Below are positions 40,770-49,728 of a stretch of 64,000 nucleotides of DNA, piece after piece. How positions within the stretch are numbered: position 1 is the stretch's first letter; every line of letters starts with the position of its first letter. Both the position numbers and the translations under genes were made by a program. The notes beneath the pieces are model-generated. The model ran no database searches, was not told the DNA's origin, and worked only from the letters and a program-made list of their open reading frames with translations. The stretch is from Pedobacter kyungheensis (lineage in GTDB: Bacteria; Bacteroidota; Bacteroidia; Sphingobacteriales; Sphingobacteriaceae), in assembly GCF_000812965.1 (NCBI RefSeq), contig NZ_JSYN01000028.1:89585-153584 (forward strand), read 5' to 3'.

Positions 40770-42293
40770 ATGACTGTAAAAACGAAACTGATTATCTTAA
40801 TCTTTATGGCTACGTTAATCAGATGTATCGCAGCCATCGCAGTTGATTTAGGTAATGATGAAGTATATTATTTGTCTTATGCCCATCACCTGCAGTGGAA
40901 CTATTTCGATCACCCGCCAATGGTTGCGCTGCTCATCAGGTTAACAACCTTTAATTTAAATTTCACCAATGCTTTTTCTGTAAGGCTTGGCCCTATTATA
41001 CTTGCCGCTGTAAATACACTGATGATATTTAACCTGGTGAGCAAACTAAAAAATGAAACTGCTGGCTTTATTGCCGCGCTTTTGTTTACCGCATCTGCTT
41101 ATTGCAGCGTAATAGCGGGCCTGTTTATCCTGCCAGATGCGCCTCAAATCTTTTTTTGGATAATTGGAATCGGGTTGCTGATAGATTGCACATCGCCAAA
41201 CACCACCAGAAGCAGATTAAACCTAAACCTCATTTTATTTGGAGTTGTAGCCGGATTATGCACTATGAGCAAGGTACATGGCATTTTCCTGTGGTTTGGC
41301 TTACTTTTATATGCAATAACAACTTACCGAAAATTGCTGCTCAACAGGTATTTTTATATTTCCGGTTTAATTACCGCACTCATTGTTTCTCCGGTTTTAA
41401 TCTGGAATATCCACAACAAATTCATTACCTACAGCTTCCATAGCAGCAGGGTAACGCTTAATCATGGTATACACCTGCTGGGTTTTGCGCGCGAGCTATT
41501 GGGAAGTATATTGTACAACAACCCCATTAATTTTCTGTTAATCGTAATGGCCTTAATTGCCATTGCCCGAAAGCAATCGACTATTAAACCTCAGACAGTC
41601 AAACTCTTGCTTTTTACAAGTATACCACTCATTCTTATACTGCTGTTTACCTCTTTATTTAGAGATACGCTCCCGCATTGGTCGGGGCCCGCTTACGTTG
41701 CACTGATTATGCTTACAGCCTGCCATTTTTCAGCAGATACAGTAAAAAGTAGTCTCCAGCTTAAGCTTGCTTATGCTGCAACCCTATTGTTAGCGCTAAT
41801 CGTTTCATCAGGCATACTGTTAGTTAATTATTTCCCCGGAACAATCGGTAAACAAGACAGAGAAACACTGGGCAGCAGCGATTTTACACTGGATATGTAC
41901 GGCTGGGAAAATTTGGCAAAGGAATTCAGGCAACTCAGACAGCGAAATATTACTGCCGGAATTTCCAGAGCGCATTTTATCATCAGCGATAAGTGGTTCC
42001 CTGGCTCGCATATTGATAATTATGTGGCACAACCTTCAGAACTGGATTTCCTGGCTATTGGCCATCTGGAAGATATCCATACTTACGCCTGGCTTAACCG
42101 TTACCGGAAGCAAATAAAAAGCGGCGATGATGCCTATTTCATTACCTTTTCTAACAACTTTAGCGATCCACAACCGCAATACAGCCATTTGTTCAGAAAA
42201 ATCACCAAAGCAGTCACCATTCCACAATTCCGAAATGGAAAACCTGCCAGGAATATCCTGATTTATTTGCTGATGGATTACCGGGGTAAATAA
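40770..42293 (+). CDS. Glycosyltransferase family 39 (ArnT-like) membrane protein
   Basis: 507 residues. About 10-12 membrane segments. Early catalytic-type acidic motif DLGNDEVYYLSYA and the following HLQWNYFDHPPMVALLIR match GT39/ArnT-type lipid-linked sugar transferases. The C-terminal 130 residues form an extracytoplasmic domain (VAQPSELDFLAIGHLEDIHT region). These enzymes move sugars from a polyprenyl phosphate to a lipid or protein. Co-transcription with the PAP2 phosphatase suggests envelope-lipid modification. Confidence 0.85.
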   Translation: MTVKTKLIILIFMATLIRCIAAIAVDLGNDEVYYLSYAHHLQWNYFDHPPMVALLIRLTTFNLNFTNAFSVRLGPIILAAVNTLMIFNLVSKLKNETAGFIAALLFTASAYCSVIAGLFILPDAPQIFFWIIGIGLLIDCTSPNTTRSRLNLNLILFGVVAGLCTMSKVHGIFLWFGLLLYAITTYRKLLLNRYFYISGLITALIVSPVLIWNIHNKFITYSFHSSRVTLNHGIHLLGFARELLGSILYNNPINFLLIVMALIAIARKQSTIKPQTVKLLLFTSIPLILILLFTSLFRDTLPHWSGPAYVALIMLTACHFSADTVKSSLQLKLAYAATLLLALIVSSGILLVNYFPGTIGKQDRETLGSSDFTLDMYGWENLAKEFRQLRQRNITAGISRAHFIISDKWFPGSHIDNYVAQPSELDFLAIGHLEDIHTYAWLNRYRKQIKSGDDAYFITFSNNFSDPQPQYSHLFRKITKAVTIPQFRNGKPARNILIYLLMDYRGK

Positions 42294-42517
42294 ATAAGCG
42301 GTTAATCTAAATTTCCAGTTAGAAAAAATAGCCTAATCATGTTTCATCCTCTAAAAAAAATGTTAGGTTTGTATAAATCTACTAAATCTATCTTTTTTAT
42401 ATATTAATATCTAAAGCGATGTGCTGTTGTTGTAAACTCTAATTAATTAGCTACGCCAAGCAAACCGATACCCCCTACCGAGGCATAACACAACCACCGA
42501 CTAATAAAAAATCGCAA

Positions 42518-43093
42518 ATGCAGAAAGCAATAAGACCATTATTGAAAATTTTAAGCATCACCTTTACTTCAATATTCCTTTATACCAATACCATTTGGGC
42601 GCAAAACACGAACCCTTCGCCACTTAGCTTCCCAACGCCTAAAAACGTGGATAATATGCTGTTTTATTTGCAGCGCGATCCGAATATCAATACCCTTATA
42701 TATGCCCTCAACCTCGAAAAGGATGGAGAGGTCAACCGTTCGCAACCGATTAATGCCTACTGGCTCCGTTATGCCGAAAAAGGAGAAAAGAAAGAGCTGG
42801 GTTATATACAGCGTAAATTTGCTTACGGCATATTGGCTAAGGAGATAAGTAAAGATAAGTTCGAACTCCGTTTTGTATCGCATAAAAAGCTACCCTTTTA
42901 TCTACTGCGCTCGGGCAGCGACCAGAAGTATTATGTACTGGTAACTGTAAATGACAAGAAAATTAAAATCAACAGGCTTTTCATCAGGATTGAGGGCGGA
43001 TCTTTTTGGTTGCCCAATGTAAAATATGCCTCAATTGAGGGTACAGAACTCTCAACGGGTAAACCGGTAACCGAAAGGATCTCCGTTAAATAA
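42518..43093 (+). CDS. DUF4833 protein, secreted
   Basis: 191 residues with a signal peptide (LLKILSITFTSIFLYTNTIWAQ, cleaved near residue 29). The rest matches DUF4833: DNMLFYLQRDPNINTLIYALN, PINAYWLRYAEKGEKKELGYI and FYLLRSGSDQKYYVLV, each quoted in part. It is a probable periplasmic beta-sheet protein of unknown function. A possible -7 box TAGGTTTG lies at 42364-42371, about 145 bp upstream. The next gene follows after 51 bp. Confidence 0.8.
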   Translation: MQKAIRPLLKILSITFTSIFLYTNTIWAQNTNPSPLSFPTPKNVDNMLFYLQRDPNINTLIYALNLEKDGEVNRSQPINAYWLRYAEKGEKKELGYIQRKFAYGILAKEISKDKFELRFVSHKKLPFYLLRSGSDQKYYVLVTVNDKKIKINRLFIRIEGGSFWLPNVKYASIEGTELSTGKPVTERISVK

Positions 43094-43144
43094 TATTAAT
43101 ACGGGTTGCATTAAACCAAAACCAGCTGCAACGGTCAAAAAAAT

Positions 43145-43957
43145 ATGGTAAACAAATCTGCACTCCGCTTTTTTGGCAAATGTTTTTTAACAGCTTTAAT
43201 GCTGGTTTGGCCTGTGCTTTCACGCGCGCAAGAGGCTGTTAAAGTCATGAAATGGACAGTGGGCGATACACTTCGGGAAGCGATGGTTTACCTCCCCTCA
43301 ACTGCAAAAACTAAAGAGAGCCCGGTAATATTTGTTTTCCATGGTCATGGTGGTACAATGGGCAACATGTTCAGAAGCAGAGGATTCGAAAAGCTCTGGC
43401 CGGAAGCCATTATTGTTTATCCGCAAGGGCTTAATACCCCCGGACAGTTAACCGACCCTGCCGGCCGCTTACCGGGCTGGCAAAAGGCCCCGGGCGATAT
43501 GGGTGACCGCGATTTGCACTTTTTTGATGCAATGTTAAAAACATTAAGGCAAGATTACCGGGTAGATAACAAGCGCATTTACGCCACAGGCCACTCTAAC
43601 GGAGGCGGTTTTACCTATTTGCTCTGGGCAACCCGCGGAGATACTTTTGCTGCCTTTGCACCCTCGGCCGCTGTAGCACCAAAAGTTGCCAGCCAGTTAA
43701 AGCCTAAGCCTGCCATGCACATTATGGGCGAGCAGGATGACCTGGTAAAAACCGCCTGGCAAAGGGCTATGTGCAATAAAATATTACAGGTAAATGGTTG
43801 CAACGATAAGGGTGAGCCTTACGACCAATACGCCACATTATATCCTTCGGCTAAACAAAGTCCTGTGGTGTTGTACGTCCATCCGGGAGGCCATGTTTAC
43901 CCTACCGAAGCCAATAAAGTAGTTATAAAGTTCTTTAAAAGCATGGTAAAACCTTAA
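43145..43957 (+). CDS. Secreted PHB-depolymerase-like esterase
   Basis: 270 residues, signal peptide (to about residue 28, LSRAQ). Alpha/beta hydrolase of the LpqC/esterase PHB-depolymerase group: oxyanion loop FHGHGGT, nucleophile Ser151 in GHSNGGGF, later MGEQDDLV for the acid and GGHVYPT for the His. Such proteins also include feruloyl or acetylxylan esterases, so a plant-glycan ester is as likely as polyhydroxybutyrate. Confidence 0.87.
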   Translation: MVNKSALRFFGKCFLTALMLVWPVLSRAQEAVKVMKWTVGDTLREAMVYLPSTAKTKESPVIFVFHGHGGTMGNMFRSRGFEKLWPEAIIVYPQGLNTPGQLTDPAGRLPGWQKAPGDMGDRDLHFFDAMLKTLRQDYRVDNKRIYATGHSNGGGFTYLLWATRGDTFAAFAPSAAVAPKVASQLKPKPAMHIMGEQDDLVKTAWQRAMCNKILQVNGCNDKGEPYDQYATLYPSAKQSPVVLYVHPGGHVYPTEANKVVIKFFKSMVKP

Positions 43958-43976
43958 AAAGACGATTAATTAAACA

Positions 43977-44261
43977 TTAACTGGCCTGTAAAATTTCTAC
44001 CTCCCGCAATGAGAAAATAAATGCGGCTATGCGATTAAAAGCAGCATTAAATTTTTCATTATTTTCTGGTTGGTACAATTTCTCATAGCTGATGTGATTG
44101 GCGCTAAGTGTAATCGTCATAAACGGATTGCCATCTATTTTCAGTTGATAACGGATGTTTTTATATTCCAACACCGGCACGATGTTCATCTCGCTCAGCA
44201 ACCTGTCAAGTTGTTTTATCGCACGCAGAATATCAAGATTAGGGGTTAAAAGTAAGGGCAT
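43977..44261 (-). CDS. Hypothetical protein, 94 residues
   Basis: Start at the ATG 44261 (MPLLLTPNLD...); a TTG eight codons upstream is also in frame. It is a mixed helix/strand soluble sequence (DILRAIKQLDRLLSEMNIVPVL; quoted in part), with no signal and no family I recognise. It converges on the esterase gene and is bounded upstream by a repeat field. Confidence 0.55.
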   Translation of the reverse strand: MPLLLTPNLDILRAIKQLDRLLSEMNIVPVLEYKNIRYQLKIDGNPFMTITLSANHISYEKLYQPENNEKFNAAFNRIAAFIFSLREVEILQAS

Positions 44262-44289
44262 AATTAAATTTAGATTTTTAGTCAATTAC

Positions 44290-44590
44290 AATTGACGATT
44301 AATGGGGTAAATGGTTTAAAATGGAGTTCAATAGTTCATTTGTCATTGGTTTATTAGTTAATAGTTTATGGTTCATAGTTAATAGCCAAACTGTTAACTA
44401 CCAATTGAAAATTGGTTATTGGTCATTAGTTCTTTAGTCAATAGTTAATGGTTCATAGCTGCAATCAAACAGAAAACTGCCAACTGAAAATTGATCATTG
44501 GTCAATAGCTAATGGTTCATGGTTAATAGCTCAACTGAAAACTGCCAACTGAGAACTGAAAATTGATTATTGGTTATTGGAATTTGTTCA
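44290..44590. repeat. Repeat field of AT-rich words (field 1)
   Basis: The 330-bp spacer between two small minus-strand genes is packed with variants of TTAATAGTTCATGG, GGTTCATAGTTAATAG, CATTGGTCAATAG and AACTGAAAACTGCCAACTG. Copies are imperfect and overlap, without one fixed period. The same words occur, partly as reverse complements, in the field at 47.1-47.5 kb. I see no open reading frame here. Confidence 0.75.
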
Positions 44591-44595
44591 TTCCA

Positions 44596-44781
44596 TTATT
44601 GTCCATCCCGGTAAACTTCTGCACCGGCTTCCTGCTGAAAAACAGCTCCACTCGAAATCGTTTCTACTGCTGTAAGCACGGTTAGCGATTTGGCATCCTG
44701 ATCAATAAAATTTACCAGTTCATTAAATTTCCTCGCTGCAAGGGTAAAAATCATCACGGTTCTACTTTCTCTTTTATTCAT
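44596..44781 (-). CDS. Small hypothetical protein, 61 residues
   Basis: MNKRESRTVMIFTLAARKFNELVNFIDQ... has a well-ordered amphipathic look and ends QEAGAEVYRDGQ. No family recognised. It may be a genuine small protein. It lies at the edge of the repeat field, which makes chance possible. Confidence 0.4.
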   Translation of the reverse strand: MNKRESRTVMIFTLAARKFNELVNFIDQDAKSLTVLTAVETISSGAVFQQEAGAEVYRDGQ

Positions 44782-44904
44782 AGCATCATCAATTTACGCA
44801 AGCCTTATTCTGTATCAGGAATGCAAGGCAAATTTGCTCAAACCATTGTTTTTAATGGTATTTAGCCGCGATGAAGATGTATCAATTTCTTAAACCGTTA
44901 CATT

Positions 44905-46110
44905 TTACAGGCTTTTTTCGTCCTTCAAAGTAGCAAGGTAAGCCGATGGCGTAGTGTGCATCACTTTCTTAAAAGCATTAAAAAAAGTATTGCGCGAAGA
45001 GAAACCTGCATCCAGGGCAATGGCTTCGAGAGTGAATTGTTTCCAATCGCCCTGATCCAATCTGGCTTTAATATATTCGATGCGCAGGTTGTTGATGTAT
45101 GTACTAAAATTAAGCTGATAATGGTTATTGAAAAGCTCGGACAATTTGTGGTTCTGAATTTCCAATGCCGAAGCCAGCTCGCTCAGGTTAAGTCCGGGCC
45201 TCCTGAAAAGCTCTTGTTCCTTAATGGCCAGGGTTACCTGTTCGGCCAGATGGATATCTACTAATTTCGGCTTCGTTTTTTCTTCTGTCAAAGGCTGGGA
45301 ATCTGCCTGAATATTTTCGTTATTTACAACTGCTTTTTTAGTAAAGCCGTAAATGAGTTCAGGGTTAAAAAAGAACATAAAACTCAAAACCAGCAAACAG
45401 CAACATAAAAATATAACAATCGATCCTTCGTGTAAAATCGACCAGATATGGCTCCTGTTTTGTAAGATCGAGACATTAATGAGCAGCATACCCGCAAAAA
45501 TGATGAAGCATACTACGCTAAAAAAATAGATCCAGTTAATGGTTTGCTGTTTTTGACCAGGTTCTTTTGAAGCCCGGTAGACCAGCCTGATCTGCAAAAT
45601 GGTATAAATAAGGGCTGAGAAAGGAAAAGCATACCAATGCCAGGGTTCCACAATATATTTGCTATCTGAAAATGCAAATTCCACATCGGCCACTACCCTG
45701 CTTACCACCTCGTGCTGCCCGGCATAGGTCAGCATATTATATGGAATAATGGAAATGATTGCGGGAATAGCAATCAGAAAATGAAGCAGATGCGATGGCT
45801 TAAAAACGGCGTGCTCCTTGTTCAAAGAACCCCGAAAATAGAGGTACAAACATGGTGCAACAGTATAATAAAAAGGTAATCCTTTATTAAACAAGTAGGG
45901 ATAGTCTTTAATCAGACCTGAATTGGTTAAAAGATAAATCAGGCCATACCAGGCCATACCTGCAATGGCCAGCGATAGCAAAAAATTGAGGTAAAACTTA
46001 TCGCGCCCATAAAGCAACAGTTTAACCACAACCACTGAAAAAATAAAAATTGCACCGATAACGGCAAGGAAAATGGGATGCAAAAGCTCAAATTTTAATA
46101 AAAGCACCAA
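44905..46110 (-). CDS. AraC-family regulator with N-terminal membrane domain
   Basis: 401 residues. Seven hydrophobic segments (about 7-260), then a cytoplasmic linker and a C-terminal AraC DNA-binding domain with LNLSELASALEIQNHKLSEL and LEAIALDAGFSSRNTFFNAFK (quoted in part) and a PSAYLATLK end. It resembles the membrane-anchored AraC-like sensors common in Bacteroidota. There is no nearby ATG: the start is TTG at 46110 or GTG at 46107, but a TAATTTTG box (46115-46108 on the minus strand) overlaps that site, so an in-frame TTG at 46083 is also possible. Confidence 0.82.
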   Translation of the reverse strand: MVLLLKFELLHPIFLAVIGAIFIFSVVVVKLLLYGRDKFYLNFLLSLAIAGMAWYGLIYLLTNSGLIKDYPYLFNKGLPFYYTVAPCLYLYFRGSLNKEHAVFKPSHLLHFLIAIPAIISIIPYNMLTYAGQHEVVSRVVADVEFAFSDSKYIVEPWHWYAFPFSALIYTILQIRLVYRASKEPGQKQQTINWIYFFSVVCFIIFAGMLLINVSILQNRSHIWSILHEGSIVIFLCCCLLVLSFMFFFNPELIYGFTKKAVVNNENIQADSQPLTEEKTKPKLVDIHLAEQVTLAIKEQELFRRPGLNLSELASALEIQNHKLSELFNNHYQLNFSTYINNLRIEYIKARLDQGDWKQFTLEAIALDAGFSSRNTFFNAFKKVMHTTPSAYLATLKDEKSL

Positions 46111-46236
46111 AATTAAGCATTATTAACCTGCTTTTCTGTAGAAAAGGTATTCTTGCAGGTATTTGACGAAGGCCTGTTAAACATTTCCGGCAACTGATCA
46201 GAAAATTGAAAAGCTGCCGGTACGATGCTGTAAAAA

Positions 46237-47055
46237 TTAATCCTTTAAATCGATAACCGATAGAATAGGCAAATGATCGGATGCATATCTTTCTTTTACC
46301 ACTTCATGATAAATTACATTAAATGGATTTCCTTTTTTAAAGGCAATATGATCGATCGTTGTTTTAGGATTAATTACCGGAATGGTGAAGCCACAATTGC
46401 TGCAACTGCGGGTAAATGCCGCATCAAATAATTTAATGGTTTCCGATCCCGGCTCAGCATTTAAATCGCCGGCAATGAGGAATGGCAAAGTTTCTGCAGC
46501 GGCTAGTTTCACTATTTCTTTCACCTGCATTACCCTGTTTTCTTCGGCATGCTCGGCATCTAAATGTGTAGATGCAAAGCGGATAAATTTTCCTTTGGCT
46601 ATTTCTACAGTGGCTATGGCAAGCACACGCTGCTCGGCACGGGCACTGTTATTTTTAGGCAGTTTATACGTTTTTTGTGCTGAAAGCGGAAACCGGGAAA
46701 GGATAGCGACACCATAATCTCCTCCATCATGGTCGATAGCTTTTCCGAAATAGAAATTCATTTTTAATTTTTGGGCAAGCAAAACAGCCTGATTGATGTT
46801 ACCCGAACGTTTGGTATTCACATCAACTTCCTGCAAGGCAACCAAATCGGGATGCTGCGCTGAAATGGCTTTGGCAATGGCATTTACATCAATAGTACCC
46901 GCTTTTTCTTTGGTAGGCGGATTACAGTGATGGATGTTATAACTCATTACCCTTAAACGGTTTGAGCTTTTTGTTGCAGAACCTGCTCCTAGTTTAGGCG
47001 AGCAGCCGCTAAAAAGCAATGCAACAAGTAATAATGGCAGATATATGTTTTTCAT
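46237..47055 (-). CDS. Endonuclease/exonuclease/phosphatase-family lipoprotein
   Basis: 272 residues from the ATG at 47055, chosen because it yields a signal peptide with lipobox LFSGC; the frame extends to 47109. The EEP fold motifs are MSYNIHHC, LQEVD, GDLNAEPG and ASDHLPILSV. Family members include DNases, sphingomyelinases and phosphatases; the lipid anchor points to extracytoplasmic nucleic acid or lipid hydrolysis. The gene is flanked by an AraC-type membrane regulator and a large repeat field. Confidence 0.85.
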   Translation of the reverse strand: MKNIYLPLLLVALLFSGCSPKLGAGSATKSSNRLRVMSYNIHHCNPPTKEKAGTIDVNAIAKAISAQHPDLVALQEVDVNTKRSGNINQAVLLAQKLKMNFYFGKAIDHDGGDYGVAILSRFPLSAQKTYKLPKNNSARAEQRVLAIATVEIAKGKFIRFASTHLDAEHAEENRVMQVKEIVKLAAAETLPFLIAGDLNAEPGSETIKLFDAAFTRSCSNCGFTIPVINPKTTIDHIAFKKGNPFNVIYHEVVKERYASDHLPILSVIDLKD

Positions 47056-47089
47056 AGCCCCAAAATACAAAGTTTCTGCATTAGTAAAT

Positions 47090-47480
47090 AACCAATTAGC
47101 AATAATCAATGACCAATAATCAATGATCCCTGTTGGCAGTTTCAGTTTCCAGTTGAATTAGGCTATGAACTATTGACTATAAACCAATAAACGAATCAGT
47201 TGGCAGTTCTCAATTTGAAGTTGCATCTGCCAATCGCCTATCGACCATTGACTAATAAACAAATCAGTTCACAGTTGGCGGTTTGCAGTCTGATTAGGCT
47301 ATGAACTATTGACTATAAACCATTAACCAATAAACGAATCAGTTGGCAGTTGGCAATTCTCAGTTTCCAGTTGGATCAGGCTATGAACTATTGACTATGA
47401 ACCATTAACCAATAAACGAATCAGTTGGCAGTTCACAATTTCCAACTCCATCTGCCAATGAACCATTGACTAATGAACCA
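47090..47480. repeat. Repeat field of AT-rich words (field 2)
   Basis: About 390 bp without a gene. The 20-mer GGCTATGAACTATTGACTAT occurs three times (47161, 47297, 47379), each followed by AAACC or GAACC, AATAAACGAATCAGTTGGCAG and short words such as CAGTTTCCAGTTGG (the first of these quoted in part elsewhere). Copy spacing is 136 then 82 bp, so this is not a regular array. The same words, reverse-complemented, make up field 1 at 44.3-44.6 kb. Confidence 0.85.
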
Positions 47481-47485
47481 ATAAA

Positions 47486-47953
47486 CTACAACGGATAAGC
47501 CGTTTCGCTCTTGGGTTCTGATAAAACGAAATAACTCTGTACGGTAGTAATATTGGGTAAAGTGGCCAGTTTATGCCTTAAAAATTCGTGGTAAGCATCC
47601 ATATCTTTAGTGGCAATGCGCAGGATAAAATCATGTGCACCGGTCATTTGCAGGCATTCCATTACTTCGCCAAATTTAGAAACCTCGGTTTCAAATTCGA
47701 CCAGGGTTTTAGCGGTATGCTCTTTCAGTAATACGTGCGAAAAGGCAATCAGGTTCCGGTTAATTTTCTTCCTGTCGAGAATGGCCACTACCCTTTTGAT
47801 ATAGCCTTGCTCTTTCAATCGCCTGATCCTTTCGTGGATGGTGGCAATAGATTTATGCAACATCAACGATACCTCTTTATTCGTTAAAGAAGCATCGCGT
47901 TGCAGTAATTTCAATATTTCTAAGTCAACCTGGTCTAAATCTCCGTGTACCAT
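47486..47953 (-). CDS. Lrp/AsnC-family regulator
   Basis: 155 residues. N-terminal HTH (LDQVDLEILKLLQRDASLTNKEVSLMLHKSIATIHERIRRLKEQG; core RIRRLKEQGYIKR) and a C-terminal RAM ligand domain. It is divergent from a cysteine synthase gene across 193 bp that holds the inverted repeat AATTGC-AAAA-GCAATT. Lrp-like regulators respond to amino acids, so control of the cysteine synthase is likely. Confidence 0.9.
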   Translation of the reverse strand: MVHGDLDQVDLEILKLLQRDASLTNKEVSLMLHKSIATIHERIRRLKEQGYIKRVVAILDRKKINRNLIAFSHVLLKEHTAKTLVEFETEVSKFGEVMECLQMTGAHDFILRIATKDMDAYHEFLRHKLATLPNITTVQSYFVLSEPKSETAYPL

Positions 47954-48113
47954 AAGCTATGCTGAATCGAAAAAAAATATAATGCAGCTTTGAAAAAACA
48001 TCCAAAACTGAAATAAAAAACAAAATTTAACCAAAAAAGCAGAAAATTTCTGTAAAAAACAACAAGTATTGACTTAAAAATTTATAATACAGAGTTTTAC
48101 CGAAATTATAATC

Positions 48114-48129
48114 AATTGCAAAAGCAATT
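48114..48129. promoter_or_regulatory. Candidate Lrp/AsnC operator
   Basis: Perfect inverted repeat AATTGC (48114-48119) - AAAA - GCAATT (48124-48129), 18 bp upstream of the cysteine synthase ATG and in the Lrp-divergent spacer. Confidence 0.5.
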
Positions 48130-48146
48130 AAAATTGGCTTAAAAAT

Positions 48147-49205
48147 ATGTCAACAACTACGCTAACAACCAACGAAATGACCTCAGCTTTGAACGCAAAA
48201 TTTGAACATTTATCGCTTTTAGTTGGTAACACACCTATGTTAGAACTAGCTTATAGCTTTAAAGGCAAGCCGGGCAAAATTTATGTAAAGTGCGAGCATT
48301 ACAACCTAACGGGCAGCATTAAAGACCGTATGGCACTTTATACTTTAAAAAAAGCCTATGCTGAAGGTAAAATTAAAGCTGGCGATAAAATAGTTGAAGC
48401 AACCAGCGGAAATACCGGAATCGCTTTTGCGGCAATAGGTAAAGCCCTGGGCCATCCGGTTACCATTATTATGCCCAACTGGTTAAGTAAAGAGCGTATG
48501 GACATTATTAAAAGTCTGGGCGCTGAGATTATTCTGGTAAGCAAAGAAGAGGGCGGCTTTATCGGCAGCATTAAACTTGCAGAATACATGGCAGCCAATA
48601 ACCCCAATGTATTTTTACCTAAACAATTCGAAAATATAGCCAACCCCGAAGCGCATGAGTATACCACAGGTAAAGAAATATGGGAGCAACTGCAACTAAA
48701 AAGTTTATGCCCTGATGCCTTTGTAGCTGGCGTAGGAACAGGTGGCACCATTATGGGCGTTGGAAATTTCCTTAAAAAGCAAAAAACAACAGTAAAAATC
48801 CATCCATTGGAGCCAGCTGAATCGCCAACATTAACTACCGGATATAAAGTAGGCAGCCACAGAATTCAGGGCATTTCTGATGAATTTATACCTGAAATCG
48901 TTAAGCTAAACCAGCTTGATGATATCGTACAGGTAAACGATGGAGATGCAATCCTGATGGCGCAAAAACTTGCTCAAAAACTAGGGCTTGCTGTCGGGAT
49001 CTCATCAGGTGCAAATGTAATCGGAGCCATTAAAAAACAACAGGAAATGGGCACAGACAGCTGTGTGGTAACCATATTTTCGGATAGCAACAAGAAATAT
49101 CTGAGCACCGATTTAATGCGCGATGAGCCTGTAAAAGCAGGTTATATTACACCAGATGTCGAATTTCTCGATTATCAGGCCTTCAGCAGATTAAACGGTC
49201 AGTAA
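48147..49205 (+). CDS. Cysteine synthase / PLP-dependent beta-family enzyme
   Basis: 352 residues, fold type II. The PLP lysine is K59 (LTGSIKDRM), the substrate loop is TSGNTG (86-91), and the phosphate loop is GVGTGGTIMG. Catalyses O-acetylserine plus sulfide to cysteine or a related beta-replacement. It is longer than CysK (about 310) at the C-terminus (DEPVKAGYITPDVEFLDYQ), and I cannot separate cysteine synthase from a cystathionine-beta-synthase-like role. It is divergent from Lrp/AsnC. Confidence 0.88.
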   Translation: MSTTTLTTNEMTSALNAKFEHLSLLVGNTPMLELAYSFKGKPGKIYVKCEHYNLTGSIKDRMALYTLKKAYAEGKIKAGDKIVEATSGNTGIAFAAIGKALGHPVTIIMPNWLSKERMDIIKSLGAEIILVSKEEGGFIGSIKLAEYMAANNPNVFLPKQFENIANPEAHEYTTGKEIWEQLQLKSLCPDAFVAGVGTGGTIMGVGNFLKKQKTTVKIHPLEPAESPTLTTGYKVGSHRIQGISDEFIPEIVKLNQLDDIVQVNDGDAILMAQKLAQKLGLAVGISSGANVIGAIKKQQEMGTDSCVVTIFSDSNKKYLSTDLMRDEPVKAGYITPDVEFLDYQAFSRLNGQ

Positions 49206-49268
49206 GCAGGCTGATCAATTTCCGGTCAAATCAACAACCTTAATTCAATATTAAACCAAAACAACCAA

Positions 49269-49718
49269 ATGAAAAAAATCGCCTTATTATGCTGTTTCGT
49301 TTGCTTAATCAGTTTAAGCAGTTACAGCCAGATTTTAAAACCTGTAACCTGGAGTTACGCAGCTAAAAAAACAAGCCCAACTACGGCTACTATATTTATT
49401 AAAGCCACTATCGATCGTGGCTGGCACCTGTACTCGCAATTTGTTAAAGACGGCGGACCTGTTAAAACCACTTTTACCTTTCCTGCTGCCAAAGATTTTA
49501 CTTTAATTGGCAAAACCATCGAACCTAAACCGGTTACGAAATATGAAGCCACTTTTAAAATGGACGTTAGCTATTTTGAAAACTCGGTAGTTTTTCAGCA
49601 AAAAGTTAAGTTAACCGGCAAAAATGCTGTAGTAAAAGGTAGCGTAGAGTTTATGGTTTGCGACGATAAACAGTGTTTGCCTCCAGAGCAAGTAGATTTC
49701 AGTGTTCCTGTAAAATAA
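49269..49718 (+). CDS. DsbD N-terminal-type domain protein
   Basis: 149 residues, signal peptide (to about residue 20, SLSSYSQ). Single DsbD-alpha-type Ig-like domain with the redox pair C131 and C136 (FMVCDDKQCLPPEQ), the same spacing as the E. coli DsbD N-terminal domain. It sits 10 bp before the gene for the membrane and thioredoxin parts, so the normally single DsbD chain is split in two here. Confidence 0.87.
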   Translation: MKKIALLCCFVCLISLSSYSQILKPVTWSYAAKKTSPTTATIFIKATIDRGWHLYSQFVKDGGPVKTTFTFPAAKDFTLIGKTIEPKPVTKYEATFKMDVSYFENSVVFQQKVKLTGKNAVVKGSVEFMVCDDKQCLPPEQVDFSVPVK

Positions 49719-49728
49719 GTGCAAGCAG

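Noticed and set aside
47090..47480. CRISPR array at the repeat field
   Set aside because: Repeats are irregularly spaced (136 then 82 bp), imperfect outside a 20-mer, the intervening sequence is made of the same words, and no cas genes are present.
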